NCBI GenBank assembly: GCA_037439425.1
Contig: JBBIWA010000005.1
Coordinates: 62,001 to 126,000, forward strand
Direction of reading: 5' to 3'
From: JBBIWA01 sp037439425
GTDB lineage: Bacteria; Acidobacteriota; Blastocatellia; RBC074
DNA length: 64,000 nucleotides
The notes beneath the pieces were generated by a model. The model was not told the DNA's origin. It did not search any database and saw nothing but the letters and a program-made list of their open reading frames with translations. Shown here one piece after another: positions 19,609 through 28,946 of this stretch. The translations under genes were made by a program, and so were the position numbers. The first letter of the stretch is position 1, and each line of letters begins with the position of its first letter.

Positions 19609-19680
19609 CTTAGTTCTCCTTTCTTGTTGCTTAAGGTTGTTTGGCCAACTTCACTTGCGCGATTCAGCCACGTTTTCGGA

Positions 19681-19755
19681 TTAGTCAGCCCAGAGAACGC
19701 CTGGAGCTACCACTTCCTCCACCTCTTCCACATTCAGTTCGATTTGATCTTTCAT
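19681..19755 (-). CDS. Short acidic peptide 4 of 4 (24 aa), candidate RiPP-type precursor
   Basis: The most diverged and first-transcribed member: MKDQIELNV, then EEVEEV, then VAPGVLWAD. It is one residue shorter at the N-terminus, but the C-terminal 16 positions align without gaps to the other three. The aromatic/hydrophobic position three from the end is W here, F in copies 1-2 and L in copy 3, the most variable site of the presumed core. AAGGAGGAG sits 5 bp upstream of the ATG. Confidence 0.8.
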   Translation of the reverse strand: MKDQIELNVEEVEEVVAPGVLWAD

Positions 19756-20031
19756 AGCTTCTCCTCCTTATCTTTACTTCTCACTTTCTTTCTTCTTACC
19801 GCTTGCGCCCTTAGCTAATTCAAGGTGCGTGCCATGACCGTGAAAGCTTTGCTAGAGAATGATCACAAAATCGTAAACCCCTGGAATACAGAAGATTAGC
19901 TTGATAACTGGCAAGTCGGTAGACAAAATGGGAGTGAATTCAAGAGATTGTCTCTGATGAATACTAAATATCCATCAGGAGTAATCATTATGGGCTTAAA
20001 AGATTGACTACGCAGGCAGTAAAGCAGGATT

Positions 20032-20064
20032 GGATACGAGGTATGCACTGCATACAAGGTATCC
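20032..20064. promoter_or_regulatory. Imperfect palindrome, possible operator
   Basis: GGATACGAGGTATGCA and TGCATACAAGGTATCC are near-perfect inverted arms of 16 bp around a single central C, with three mismatched pairs. It lies ~280 bp upstream of the first peptide gene and could be a dimeric regulator site, but no binding protein can be named. Confidence 0.3.
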
Positions 20065-20188
20065 AGCATGGAGAAGATAGTTAGAAGGTGTCTTATAAAT
20101 GCGGCTCAAAATCAGAGTGAGTTTCAACTGAGTTGAAAAGCACTCGATCTCTATGATATTCCCTATGGCCTACTCACATCTACAGGAC

Positions 20189-20380
20189 ACAACTTGGAAA
20201 GTTAGAGTGGAGCTAGGCGGTTAAGTCCTGCTTCGCCCAAGAGGAGGAAGGCAGCAACAGCCGCACGGCCATACTGAAAGTGGGCGCCATTGTTCAGACA
20301 TTTACCCCACCTCTGTCCGTTATAGAGGGCGAGACAAACCAACCAATTGACGGTACCAAGACGGCCGGTAAAGGCCAAAG
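20189..20380 (+). repeat. Dispersed ~190 bp repeat, copy 2
   Basis: Aligns with 5338-5540 in the same orientation. Shared blocks include GGAAAGTTAGAG, GCCCAAGAGGAGG (GCTTCACCC in copy 1), CTGAAAGTGGGCGCCAT, TTCAGACATT and CCAATTGACGG. This copy is a little shorter. Confidence 0.75.
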
Positions 20381-20439
20381 AGCAAGGATAACCCTGATCT
20401 AAATCATGCGACACGTTCTACTTACTCTCTTGCAAGCGC

Positions 20440-21126
20440 TCATATGGGTAGTGTGCCGCCGTGGCCATTGGTTTTGGCGATGCCATGGATCACTGCGCGA
20501 CGTTCGTAGGTAGTGGCCAGCTCATCGAGCAGTGCATTCAGGTGGCTGAGCCGGTGAGCAGTCGAGGTCATCTCCAGAAGAGCCTGTTTATTCTCTGGGG
20601 GCAGCTCAAGGCTGGCTGCGATGGCAAAGGAGAGTTCTTCCGGGTCTTCTGGGAGATCAGGGGTATCAGCCTCTTCGATCGCGCTGGCATTTTTAAGCTT
20701 TTTGTTGGCCTTGATCAGGCGCAGGAAGAGACTTGTCGCGCGCTGGGTCTGCGGCGTCAGGTCTTCGCTAGTCGGCTCATCATGAAAGAATTCGACTTCG
20801 GCCTGGAGATAGGGTTCACCCTCAACGTAATTGATAAGGTAATAGCGCTGACCGCCAAGACACAGGATATTGGAACGCCCATCGGGCATCGGCTGAAGCA
20901 AGAGAATCTCAGCTGTACAACCGATGCTCCCACTCGGTGGCGCATCGGGATCCTGCTCATCGCTGCGATAGACGATACCGAAAGTTTTGTCCGTCAGCAT
21001 GATGTCGCGCAGCATCTTCCGGTAGCGTTCCTCAAAGATATGCAACGGTGTGATCGCTCCCGGAAACTGCACCAGTGGTAGCGGGAAGATCGGCAACACG
21101 CGCTGGTAGAGCTTGTCTGCGGTCAT
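20440..21126 (-). CDS. LON substrate-binding (PUA-like) domain protein
   Basis: A 228-residue stand-alone version of the Lon protease N-terminal domain, without ATPase or protease. The family start is clear: RVLPIFPLPLVQFPGAITPLHIFEERYRKML, in which the P-L-F-P-L-x-x-x-x-(F)P-G...L-H-I-F-E-x-R-Y pattern is diagnostic. It continues with FGIVY and IGCTAEI. The C-terminal half is helical. Such proteins are common and poorly characterised. The gene is on the same strand as lepA, 75 bp downstream of it, and may share its transcript. Confidence 0.88.
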   Translation of the reverse strand: MTADKLYQRVLPIFPLPLVQFPGAITPLHIFEERYRKMLRDIMLTDKTFGIVYRSDEQDPDAPPSGSIGCTAEILLLQPMPDGRSNILCLGGQRYYLINYVEGEPYLQAEVEFFHDEPTSEDLTPQTQRATSLFLRLIKANKKLKNASAIEEADTPDLPEDPEELSFAIAASLELPPENKQALLEMTSTAHRLSHLNALLDELATTYERRAVIHGIAKTNGHGGTLPI

Positions 21127-21200
21127 AAGAACATGATCTGGGGTCTAGCGCGTCCGGAGTTCGCTCTCCGTCCGGCTAGACTCCAGGCTCTAAACTGTGA

Positions 21201-22997
21201 TTAGTCGTTCACCCTGAGCACCGCCAGGAATGCTTCCTGCGGGATTTCGACTTTGCCGACGCGCTTCATGCGCTTTTTGCCTTCCTTCTGTTTTTCGAGC
21301 AATTTGCGTTTGCGCGTGACATCGCCGCCGTAGCATTTGGCCAGTACATTTTTGCCGAGCGCTTTGATCGTCTCGCGTGCAATCACGCGGCTGCCGATGG
21401 CCGCCTGAATCGGCACTTCAAAGAGTTGGCGCGGAATCAGTTTGCGCATCTTCTCGACCAGCGCGCGCCCGCGCGTGTAGGCCGCATCCCTATGCACAAT
21501 GATTGAGAGCGCGTCCACTGGTTCACCTGCGACCAACACATCAAGTTTGACCAGATCGGCTTCGCGGTAACCGGCAAAGTGATAATCCAATGAAGCGTAA
21601 CCGCGCGAGCTTGACTTCAGACGGTCGTAAAAGTCAAGCACGATCTCGTTGAGTGGTAATTCGTAAGTCAGCAACACGCGCGTCGGGGTGACGTACTCAA
21701 ACCCCTTCTGCACACCGCGCTTCTCTTCCAAAAGGGCGAGGATGTTGCCGATGTACTCTTCGTTGGTCATGATCATCGCCTGAATGATCGGCTCTTCGAT
21801 CTTGGCGATCTCGCCTTGCGGCGGCATCTTTGATGGATTGTCAATTTCAAAGACCTCGCCGCGCGTGGTGCTGACGCGATAACGCACACCGGGTGCAGTC
21901 GTGATCAGCTCCACGTTGAATTCACGTTCCAAGCGCTCCTGCACAATCTCCATGTGCAACAGGCCAAGAAATCCGCAGCGGAAGCCGAAGCCGAGCGCCG
22001 AGGAGGTCTCCGGCTCATAAAAGAACGAGGAATCATTGAGGCGCAACTTTTCGAGGGCATCGCGCAGCTCCTCGTACTGGTTGGCTTCGACCGGATACAG
22101 TCCAGCAAAGACCATCGGCTTGATCTCTTGAAAGCCGGGGAAGAGATGAGGAGTCGGATTAGTGGCATCGGTTACTGTGTCACCGATGCTCACATCAGCC
22201 ACAGTTTTGATGTTAGCGACGATGAAGCCCACCTCGCCTGCGCCCAGGCATTCGATCTGGCGCGGTTTGGGGGTGAGCACCCCCAGGTCCTCAACCTCAT
22301 AATCGCGCCCCCTGGCCATCAACCGAATCTTCATTCCGCACCGCAGCTGGCCATCAATGACGCGCACCATGACGATCACGCCGCGATAGGCATCGAACCA
22401 CGAATCGAAGATCAGCGCTTTGAGCGGCGCTTCGAGTGAACCTTGCGGCGGCGGGATGTCGCGCACGATGGCTTCGAGGATTTCGTCAATGCCGATTCCC
22501 ACCTTGGCCGAAGCGAAGATCACGTTATGCGTGCCTAGCCCGATGATGTGTTCAATTTGCTCCTTCACCTTCTCCGGCTCCGCTCCCGGCAGATCAATCT
22601 TGTTGATGACTGGGATCAGTTCGAGATTATTTTCGATGGCCAGGTAGGTATTAGCCAGCGTTTGCGCTTCAACGCCCTGGCTAGCATCAACCACCAGCAG
22701 AGCGCCTTCGCAGGCTGAGAGACTGCGCGAGACTTCGTAGGAGAAGTCCACATGGCCGGGCGTGTCAATCAGATTGAGAATGTAATTCTCCCCGTCTCTG
22801 GCCTGATAATTAAGCCGCACTGCGTGAGCTTTGATCGTGATACCGCGTTCGCGCTCCAGCTCCATCGCATCCAACACCTGCTCAGCCATTTCGCGCGCTT
22901 CGAGTGCACCCGTGGCTTCAAGCAGGCGGTCAGCCAAGGTGGACTTACCGTGGTCAATGTGGGCGATGATCGAAAAATTGCGGATCTTAGATAACAT
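21201..22997 (-). CDS. lepA: Elongation factor 4 (LepA)
   Basis: A 598-residue ribosome-associated GTPase that back-translocates or remodels stalled ribosomes. G1 is AHIDHGKST near the N-terminus, G2 lies in RERGITIKAHAV, G3 in DTPGHVDFSYEV and G4 in NKIDLPGAEP. The LepA-specific C-terminal domain is present (AYTRGRALVEKMRKLIPRQ and AKCYGGDVTRKRKLLEKQK, both typical). Length matches the family (~600). The start MLSKIRNFSIIAHIDHGKST is standard. Confidence 0.97.
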   Translation of the reverse strand: MLSKIRNFSIIAHIDHGKSTLADRLLEATGALEAREMAEQVLDAMELERERGITIKAHAVRLNYQARDGENYILNLIDTPGHVDFSYEVSRSLSACEGALLVVDASQGVEAQTLANTYLAIENNLELIPVINKIDLPGAEPEKVKEQIEHIIGLGTHNVIFASAKVGIGIDEILEAIVRDIPPPQGSLEAPLKALIFDSWFDAYRGVIVMVRVIDGQLRCGMKIRLMARGRDYEVEDLGVLTPKPRQIECLGAGEVGFIVANIKTVADVSIGDTVTDATNPTPHLFPGFQEIKPMVFAGLYPVEANQYEELRDALEKLRLNDSSFFYEPETSSALGFGFRCGFLGLLHMEIVQERLEREFNVELITTAPGVRYRVSTTRGEVFEIDNPSKMPPQGEIAKIEEPIIQAMIMTNEEYIGNILALLEEKRGVQKGFEYVTPTRVLLTYELPLNEIVLDFYDRLKSSSRGYASLDYHFAGYREADLVKLDVLVAGEPVDALSIIVHRDAAYTRGRALVEKMRKLIPRQLFEVPIQAAIGSRVIARETIKALGKNVLAKCYGGDVTRKRKLLEKQKEGKKRMKRVGKVEIPQEAFLAVLRVND

Positions 22998-23173
22998 AAC
23001 ACAATAAATTCGGAGCTGGGCTCTCGGCCATCGTGGCTAATCAAGTAGCAGCATACCCCGTGCGTGCCTGATTTTCAATTGAGACTTTGAGAGCTCAACC
23101 TTGCCTGTTGACGCACGCTCTGCCTTATCCTAAGCTCTCACTGTGACAACTAGCAAACGGAGAAGCAGAAGGC

Positions 23174-24037
23174 TTGATCAGCAAGGCTGAAAGATTACGC
23201 AAGATTCTATTGCGCCGGATGGGCGCGGCCATTAAAGACTTCGGGATGATCGCCGAAGGCGACCGAGTGATGGTTTGTGTGAGCGGCGGGAAAGATAGTT
23301 TCACACTGCTTTCACTGCTGATGGAATTGCAGCGAAAAGCGCCTGTGAATTTTGCGCTGCTGGCGGTTAATCTGAATCAGAAACAGCCGGGCTTCCCGGC
23401 GCACGTCTTGCCAGAGTATTTCACCAAAGTGGGTGTGCCCTTCCGCATCATTGAGCGTGATACCTACTCTGTTGTCAAAAGGCTGGTACCCGAAGGCAAG
23501 ACTTATTGCTCGGTCTGCTCGCGGCTGCGGCGCGGGATCCTCTACAATGTCGCAGTTGAAGAAGGCTGCTCGAAGATTGCGCTGGGCCATCACGCGGATG
23601 ACATCCTGCAGACCTTTCTGCTCAATCTTTTCTACATCGGCACCTTGAAAGCGATGCCGCCGCTGTTGCGCTCGGACGACGGTCGTAACACGGTGATCCG
23701 GCCGCTGACTTACTGCTGGGAGCAGGACATCGCCGAGTATGCTGAGACGCAAGACTTTCCGATCATTGCCTGTGATCTGTGTGGCTCGCAGCCTGAGCTG
23801 AAGCGCAAGCGCATCAAGCGACTGATTGATGAGTTAGAGCAAGAGATTCCAATGCTGCGTAAATCCATGCTCACAGCGCTGGGTAACGCTGTGCCCACGC
23901 ATTTGCTTGATCATCGCCTCTTTAATTTCAAAGCTTTGTCGGCTGGCACAGGAGACGTTGCAGCTGAGCTTGATCTGGCAGTAGGGATTCACGGAGATGA
24001 AGGCCAGATGCCAGCACTGGTTTCCCTGATGAGCTGA
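23174..24037 (+). CDS. ttcA: TtcA-like tRNA 2-thiolation protein (PP-loop ATPase)
   Basis: A 287-residue PP-loop enzyme of the TtcA family, which thiolate cytidine 32 of some tRNAs using ATP and an Fe-S cluster. The PP-loop SGGKDS is at 37-42. Cluster cysteines fit Cys112/Cys115 (YCSVCSRLRRG) and Cys200/Cys203 (ACDLCGSQ), and GHHADD is present. The TTG at 23174 is preceded by GGAGAAGCAGAAGG and no ATG precedes the conserved LRKILLRRMGAAI helix, so I keep TTG. It is divergent from lepA. TtcA versus the related two-thiouridine enzymes cannot be fully separated by eye. Confidence 0.86.
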   Translation: MISKAERLRKILLRRMGAAIKDFGMIAEGDRVMVCVSGGKDSFTLLSLLMELQRKAPVNFALLAVNLNQKQPGFPAHVLPEYFTKVGVPFRIIERDTYSVVKRLVPEGKTYCSVCSRLRRGILYNVAVEEGCSKIALGHHADDILQTFLLNLFYIGTLKAMPPLLRSDDGRNTVIRPLTYCWEQDIAEYAETQDFPIIACDLCGSQPELKRKRIKRLIDELEQEIPMLRKSMLTALGNAVPTHLLDHRLFNFKALSAGTGDVAAELDLAVGIHGDEGQMPALVSLMS

Positions 24038-24277
24038 CAGAGCAATTTCATTCTTCGGGTGCCGGGCCGCAAATCATTTGGCATCGCTTTGGCAAGATGT
24101 TAGGATCTGCGGCTGCTGTCTATCCCGCTCTTACCTTCGCCGAATCGCGAGCAGTATGGAATAAAGGGCGGGTTTGTTATTTCTCGGTAATTGCTGCCTC
24201 GCTCTTTAGCAGTTGAGCATTCAGGGCTGGAGGGGCAAAGTTTGCAATGATCTCAAAAATGAGGGGAGAGGGAGATA

Positions 24278-24862
24278 GTGCAAGCCAATCAACTACCTAG
24301 TCGGCTCGTACAGATCGAGCCGCTCAGAAGGAATTCCCCATCATACACTTCATCCTGGGAAAGCAATCATACTTTGGCCCCAGAGATAAACCTCCCGCTT
24401 CCATCGGACAGGTGGGTTTACCAGCAAAAGGCCCTCACTGCGGTTCGTAAAATCCTCGGTCTTTTCTATACCACCCATTCCTATGGAGCTGTGCGACGCT
24501 GGGTGCTGTCAACGTTTTTGCCGGATCGGATTCTCTATCGCTGGAAGCCTTATCAGCGCGGCGGCTGCAACCGCTGTGGTCTGTGCTGCAAGATCGTCTT
24601 TCGCTGTCCTTTCTTTGTCGAAACCGAACACATCACGGCTTGCATGATCTACTCGACCAAACACGCCGTGCCGCCATGTGTAACTTTTCCGATTGATCCG
24701 ATTGACTTGCGCGAGGTGCAGCGGGAGGTAGCTCCAGCTCCCTGCCCCTTCTACTTCGAAGGCGAGCCGGAGCATCCAACCACCTGGGGCGCAATCAAAG
24801 CTGAGATTCGCGCTGCCTGGGGCAAGCGGATGAGGCAGCTTAAAGAAGCTTTCGATTTCTGA
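24278..24862 (+). CDS. Cysteine-cluster (YkgJ-type CxxCxxCC) protein
   Basis: A 194-residue soluble protein with a Cys-rich metal or Fe-S site. GGCNRCGLCCK gives CxxCxxCC, followed by RCPFF, ACMIYS, PPCVTFP and APCPFYF, so eight or more cysteines are ordered as in YkgJ-like proteins. The first ~80 residues carry no clear domain. GTG 24278 follows GGGAGAGGGAG. The function of the family is not established; a role in metal handling or in modification is only a guess. Confidence 0.7.
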   Translation: MQANQLPSRLVQIEPLRRNSPSYTSSWESNHTLAPEINLPLPSDRWVYQQKALTAVRKILGLFYTTHSYGAVRRWVLSTFLPDRILYRWKPYQRGGCNRCGLCCKIVFRCPFFVETEHITACMIYSTKHAVPPCVTFPIDPIDLREVQREVAPAPCPFYFEGEPEHPTTWGAIKAEIRAAWGKRMRQLKEAFDF

Positions 24863-24918
24863 TCCCGGATGTTGGGTGTCAGGCACTCGAAGTCATTGCC
24901 TTAACACCCAACCCTTCC

Positions 24919-25638
24919 TCAATATTCCAGTTTCCCCTCGTACATCATCTCGGAAACCTTGAAGCGCATATTGAGCTTGATAGTCTTTCCCACTTCCGAG
25001 TAGAAACGCAGCTCGCCGCTGTCAGGCTTGACGAATGGCTCACCGTCCACCATGCGCGGGAAGATGAACTTGGCTCCCATTCCATCGTTGATCGGAGCTT
25101 TGTAATCCTGCAGGAAGAGGCGCTTGCCGCCTTTGATTTCAAGGTAAGTCTTGTTTTGGAGCAGGCCTATGTTGGCGCTGTTGAGGGCCTGCATGACGGG
25201 GCCAGAGTAGCGCCCGTCTCTGGAGTCATAATTCACGGCGACTACAATCCACTCCGAAAAATCACGCTCAACGAAGCTGCGCAATTGCTCCGAGAGTTCC
25301 GGGTTAGGTGTCTTCTGCTTCAGCTCAACCAGGCGCGCGAAAGCCTGGCGGATTGGTTTGGCTGAAAGAAACCGGATGTGGAAGTTAACACCTGTCGCCT
25401 GGTTAGTGGCTCCTTGCTCAATCCGGCTGGCGCTACTTCCACCGCCGCTTTGCGTGGTAGGAGTGTAAAACATCTCTGAGGTGTCCACCTCAGACTGAGT
25501 CTGTCCCCAGGGTGAGTTGTTGAGAATCTTCTGCGCCTCCTTTTCGGACCATTCGGTCCAGGGTTTCATCTTCTTCTGCGCGCTGATGCCTGCTCCGAGC
25601 GCGCAAACAAGTAAGAGTGCCACAGCTATTTTGTTCAT
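24919..25638 (-). CDS. Exported protein of unknown function
   Basis: A 239-residue protein with a clean signal peptide (MNKIAVALLLVCALGAGISAQ, cleavage probably after the Ala). The mature protein begins with the W-rich KPWTEWSEKEAQKIL followed by NNSPWGQTQSEVDTSEMF. This pattern is familiar to me from acidobacterial genomes but not from a characterised family. No catalytic motif is visible. ATG 25638 follows a good GGGAGGAAAG. The next gene upstream on the same strand (25695-27497) ends 56 bp before it, so the two may be co-transcribed. Confidence 0.75.
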   Translation of the reverse strand: MNKIAVALLLVCALGAGISAQKKMKPWTEWSEKEAQKILNNSPWGQTQSEVDTSEMFYTPTTQSGGGSSASRIEQGATNQATGVNFHIRFLSAKPIRQAFARLVELKQKTPNPELSEQLRSFVERDFSEWIVVAVNYDSRDGRYSGPVMQALNSANIGLLQNKTYLEIKGGKRLFLQDYKAPINDGMGAKFIFPRMVDGEPFVKPDSGELRFYSEVGKTIKLNMRFKVSEMMYEGKLEY

Positions 25639-25694
25639 TGCTTTCCTCCCAATTTTGAAGACCAGGCTTTCGGTGAGCGGAGTTCACCAAACTC

Positions 25695-27497
25695 CTATTG
25701 GCAACCGTAATCAAGAAAGGTTGAGAAGCGATCTGATCCGTGATCCAGGGCGATGTCGCGGCGCTCATAATCAAGATGCAACGCCGACATCAGCAGTGTA
25801 GCGCGCTCGTCTACCAGTCTCAAGCTAAGCGGCTCGTAATTAATCTCCCCCTTGAAGAGCTCGGAGAGCAGGTAATGACGACAAGCGAAAGGTGGAACCG
25901 TGCCGAGCGGGAGACGCGCAACGAGTCCGCGCGGCCCGAAGAGTTCAACTACCGGCCGTCCCTCAATGCCCTGATCGTCAATATTCATCACTGCGATCAC
26001 TTCGTCAAACCGAATGCCATTTTTACCCCGCGCGATCCGCGCTCCTGAAACGATGTAATCGCTCGCCAGCCCGCCGCGCTGCCGGGGCTTCTGATAGTTA
26101 CGTGCTGAACGAAGGCCGGGCCGGAAATGAGTAAAAGCATGCGCTCCCCATTCAGGCACGCGCACTTCGACTTTGATCAGCGTATGCGAGGTGTCAGGTG
26201 AGACCGCGACACCAATGCCGCCGGAAAAATTGGGCGGGAGAGTGAGCCGGGTAAAATCAAGTGCGCAACTCTGATTGGTCGCCAGACGAATGATACCGCG
26301 TTCAAGCTGTCTGGCCGCCAACTGCTCTGCGAGCCGGTCGTCTTTCATCGCTGACCAGGCGACTTCACCCTTCTCATCGGTCGCGAACGGATAAAGCCAG
26401 AGTGCTTCTTCGAGCGGCAGCCCCGTGCCCAGATAGAAGCGCGATTCAAGCGTGATGTCGCCAAGGCGCCGGGCGCGAAACAGCAGCGGCGAGTAGAGTA
26501 CATTCTTCGCTTTGAACTGCTCGCCGTCAAACGGAATCGCCGCTGGTCGCGGCTTGAAGATGCCTTGATGAATCGGATGTTCGACACTAAATCGCTCGCG
26601 GGCATGCTGCTTGATGAAGAGATAGCCGAAACTCTTCGCCGTACCTTCATCATTGGTCACCGCCAGCAGGCCATTTCCCTGTATGGTCTTTGATGAAGAT
26701 GTTTCTGGCGCACGCGCAAGCCGCGGGTTACTAACCAAGCTTCCTGCATTGAGATCAAAGAGCAACGAGGCGTGCGGCTTAAGCTCGTAACGCATTGCTT
26801 TCACTCGCTGCCCGCTTTGGTCATAGAGCACGATTTCACCTTTGCTCGGCTGATCGTAAGGATTGAATAGACTGAAGGTGCAGGCGTAGTCAGCAAGCCG
26901 TGGAAAGGGCATCGAGTAGTAGTAGCTTTGCGTGTTTTGCCACTCGAGCGGGTCGGGGTTGGCATGCACATTATCGAAGGAGGCAGGCATTTGCCAACGG
27001 ACGAAAGCCGAGCTGAACAGATCGCTTGTGTGCATCACTTCGCGACTGCGCGGGCGCAAGCGGATTTTCATCCCGCCCCAGAAGCTTTTAGTTTCACCAA
27101 TCAGTTCGCGCACAGGGATCACCGTGGTTTGCATTGCCGGAATCGTCAACCGCCGAGCCACGCCCTCTTTGCCTACCGCTTGCCCTGCCGCGTCGTAGAG
27201 ATAAATTTCGTACTCGGTCGCCTCCGCCCCGTCCTCGTGGCCATGCGCGCCAGTGAAGGTGTCGGAAGTCAGAATGATCTCGCTCTGCAAGCCGCGCTCG
27301 GCATCCTCGATGATGAGCGGCGCACAGACATCGAGCCAGCATGAACGCGGGGATGAAGCCGGTGCGTGGTAGTCCTGCGATTCAGTGCCAGCAGATAAGT
27401 GCTGCGTGGGAGCGAGTGGAGTAATAGCGACTGTTGCTAGCGAACAGGAGAGCGTCGAGAGAAAACTGCGGCGGTCGAAAGTCTGCTGTCGTTCCAT
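25695..27497 (-). CDS. Tat-exported hypothetical protein
   Basis: About 600 residues. ATG 27497 is preferred to ATG 27530 because it gives a compact twin-arginine signal (MERQQTFDRRSFLSTLSC) followed by a hydrophobic stretch and small residues. The rest is beta-rich, with repeated phrases such as EYEIYLYDAAGQAVG and GEIVLYDQSGQRVKAM, and near the end QGIEGRPVVELFGPRGLVA. These suggest tandem immunoglobulin- or jelly-roll-like modules. I recognise no family and assign no function. It shares strand with, and may be cotranscribed with, the exported protein downstream. Confidence 0.65.
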   Translation of the reverse strand: MERQQTFDRRSFLSTLSCSLATVAITPLAPTQHLSAGTESQDYHAPASSPRSCWLDVCAPLIIEDAERGLQSEIILTSDTFTGAHGHEDGAEATEYEIYLYDAAGQAVGKEGVARRLTIPAMQTTVIPVRELIGETKSFWGGMKIRLRPRSREVMHTSDLFSSAFVRWQMPASFDNVHANPDPLEWQNTQSYYYSMPFPRLADYACTFSLFNPYDQPSKGEIVLYDQSGQRVKAMRYELKPHASLLFDLNAGSLVSNPRLARAPETSSSKTIQGNGLLAVTNDEGTAKSFGYLFIKQHARERFSVEHPIHQGIFKPRPAAIPFDGEQFKAKNVLYSPLLFRARRLGDITLESRFYLGTGLPLEEALWLYPFATDEKGEVAWSAMKDDRLAEQLAARQLERGIIRLATNQSCALDFTRLTLPPNFSGGIGVAVSPDTSHTLIKVEVRVPEWGAHAFTHFRPGLRSARNYQKPRQRGGLASDYIVSGARIARGKNGIRFDEVIAVMNIDDQGIEGRPVVELFGPRGLVARLPLGTVPPFACRHYLLSELFKGEINYEPLSLRLVDERATLLMSALHLDYERRDIALDHGSDRFSTFLDYGCQ

Positions 27498-27819
27498 GAC
27501 TGGCTCACCCAAGCCTTGTTTGATTGACACCGCTCTATAGATTTGGTAGCAAACAAAAAACAGGCCTGAATATCTTATTTCAGCCCTGACAGGGCTGCCT
27601 TCAATAGCCGTGGGTGCAAGGACGGCGGTGTAGAAGATTCCGAAAAACTATCGACTACAACCCTTTCAGGGTTGGGATCGGAGCTTCTCAGCTTCCAGGG
27701 GTTGCACCCCATGTGCGCCAGGATGAGGCTAAACAGTTCTGCGAATCCCCTGAAGCGGTAGTTGGGGGATCCTTCAAGCTTGTCCTGACCCAAATCTTTT
27801 CACTAGCGGCGACTACAAA

Positions 27820-27975
27820 TGCCACGAGCTTGCCTCGTGGTGATTCACGTTGTCGGCTACCACCGGCAAGCTTCTGAGCTACCGATGCTACGAGCTTGCC
27901 TCGTGGCATCTTCAATGCTTGCCCATCTCCCTGTAGCCACCAGCGTGAAGCTCCACAAGGCTTGTCTCGTGGCAT
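27820..27975. repeat. Three palindromic units of CCACGAGCTTGCCTCGTGG type
   Basis: Units at about 27822-27840 (CCACGAGCTTGCCTCGTGG), 27887-27907 (CTACGAGCTTGCCTCGTGG) and 27953-27973 (CCACAAGGCTTGTCTCGTGG) are spaced ~65 bp. The palindrome plus a following TTCACGTT...GGCTAC is shared with the array at 61841-62000, so this is one dispersed family. Confidence 0.7.
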
Positions 27976-28226
27976 CGGCATACAAAAACTTGGGTAATGA
28001 CAAAAGCTCAAGCCCAGCCTATTCGGAAGGCTGCAACTCTCTCGCACTCCCCCAAGGCAGTTAGGGGATGGTCCAACTCTAGCCTCTCGGCTTGGCGAGC
28101 CCCTCCTCAGCGTGGCAGGAAGGTAGGACCTGAACGATCCACCAATGCCGCTTCAGGGGATTGAGCCTCAGCTTTTCACCCTTATCCTGGCGCGCCGTGG
28201 GGTTGCACCCACGGCTATTGAGTGTG

Positions 28227-28773
28227 TCCCCGGAGCCAGCAGGACGCTGGCGAGGGCCCGGACAGCGGAAGCTGCCTGCAGGGTCCAGAGCCTAGTTAAT
28301 TACCTGCGCCTGCCTGCGCAGGCAGGCGGCGCGTGCCGCACGTAAGTGCTCGTTTTTTGACTGGAAACGAGCAAAACCAGAGTGTGTATTTGGGGACACA
28401 CCGCCCGCGCTGCCCGTCAAGTAACTTGATGGGCAGCGCGTAATGTTCACCTAGGCCCGTGTTTCTAGGCTTTTTACGCTTGCAGCACTGTCCGTTAACG
28501 CGGCCGCAAGTCCTGTTTAATGACAGACGACAGAGCCTGGAACTGGTGCCGCCGTTGCAGGGTGTCCTGACCCAGATTCGGATTTCGGATTTCGGATTTC
28601 GAATTTCGGATTTAAATTCGCAATTCGCAATTCGCAATTCGAAATCCCCAAACGTAGTTCACCAGCTTACGCTGGATCACTGAGCCTCACTTGAGTGTTT
28701 GCGAGAAGAAAAAGCAGTTATCAAACCGCCAGTTTGATAACTTTCCTTGTTCCTCCCGCGCCGCGCACTCAAC
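28227..28773 (+). repeat. ~550 bp inverted repeat, left copy
   Basis: Matches the reverse complement of 40056-40612. Paired landmarks: GGAGCCAGCAGGACGCT, GCCTAGTTAATTA, GCCGCACGTAAGTGCTCG, TAATGTTCACCT, TGGAACTGGTGCCGCCG, TATCAAACCGCCAGTTTGATA and GCGCCGCGCACTCAA. The middle (28370-28470 here) has diverged or been replaced. Copies face each other across ~11.3 kb. Confidence 0.85.
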
Positions 28774-28946
28774 TGAGAGATACTTTTCAGGCAGCTCCCT
28801 TCGCAGTTCTTCGCGATTGTAGCGCAGCCTGCTCACGATCACAAAGTGCAGCGCTAACTCTCGCCGCCGCAACTAATCTACGACCAAGAAGGGGAGAGGC
28901 ATGGCTTGTCACCGTGCCCCTCCCCTAATGATGGATGATTTGAAGG

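Larger units (their letters stand above)
19756..20439. other. Intergenic upstream of the peptide array
   Basis: About 680 bp. It should hold the promoter of the minus-strand peptide genes, but I cannot point to a convincing -35/-10 pair. It includes an imperfect palindrome (20032-20064) and the second copy of a ~190 bp dispersed repeat (20189-20380). No gene was seen. Confidence 0.45.
27498..28946. other. Long intergenic region with palindromic and inverted repeats
   Basis: No supported gene in ~1.45 kb. It contains three imperfect CCACGAGCTTGCCTCGTGG-type palindromes (27820-27975). One arm of a ~550 bp inverted repeat lies at 28227-28773, with a hairpin TTATCAAACCGCCAGTTTGATAA near 28717 and a GAATTTCGGATTT element at 28575-28645. 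The 28774-28946 remainder lies downstream of the first receptor gene. Confidence 0.6.
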
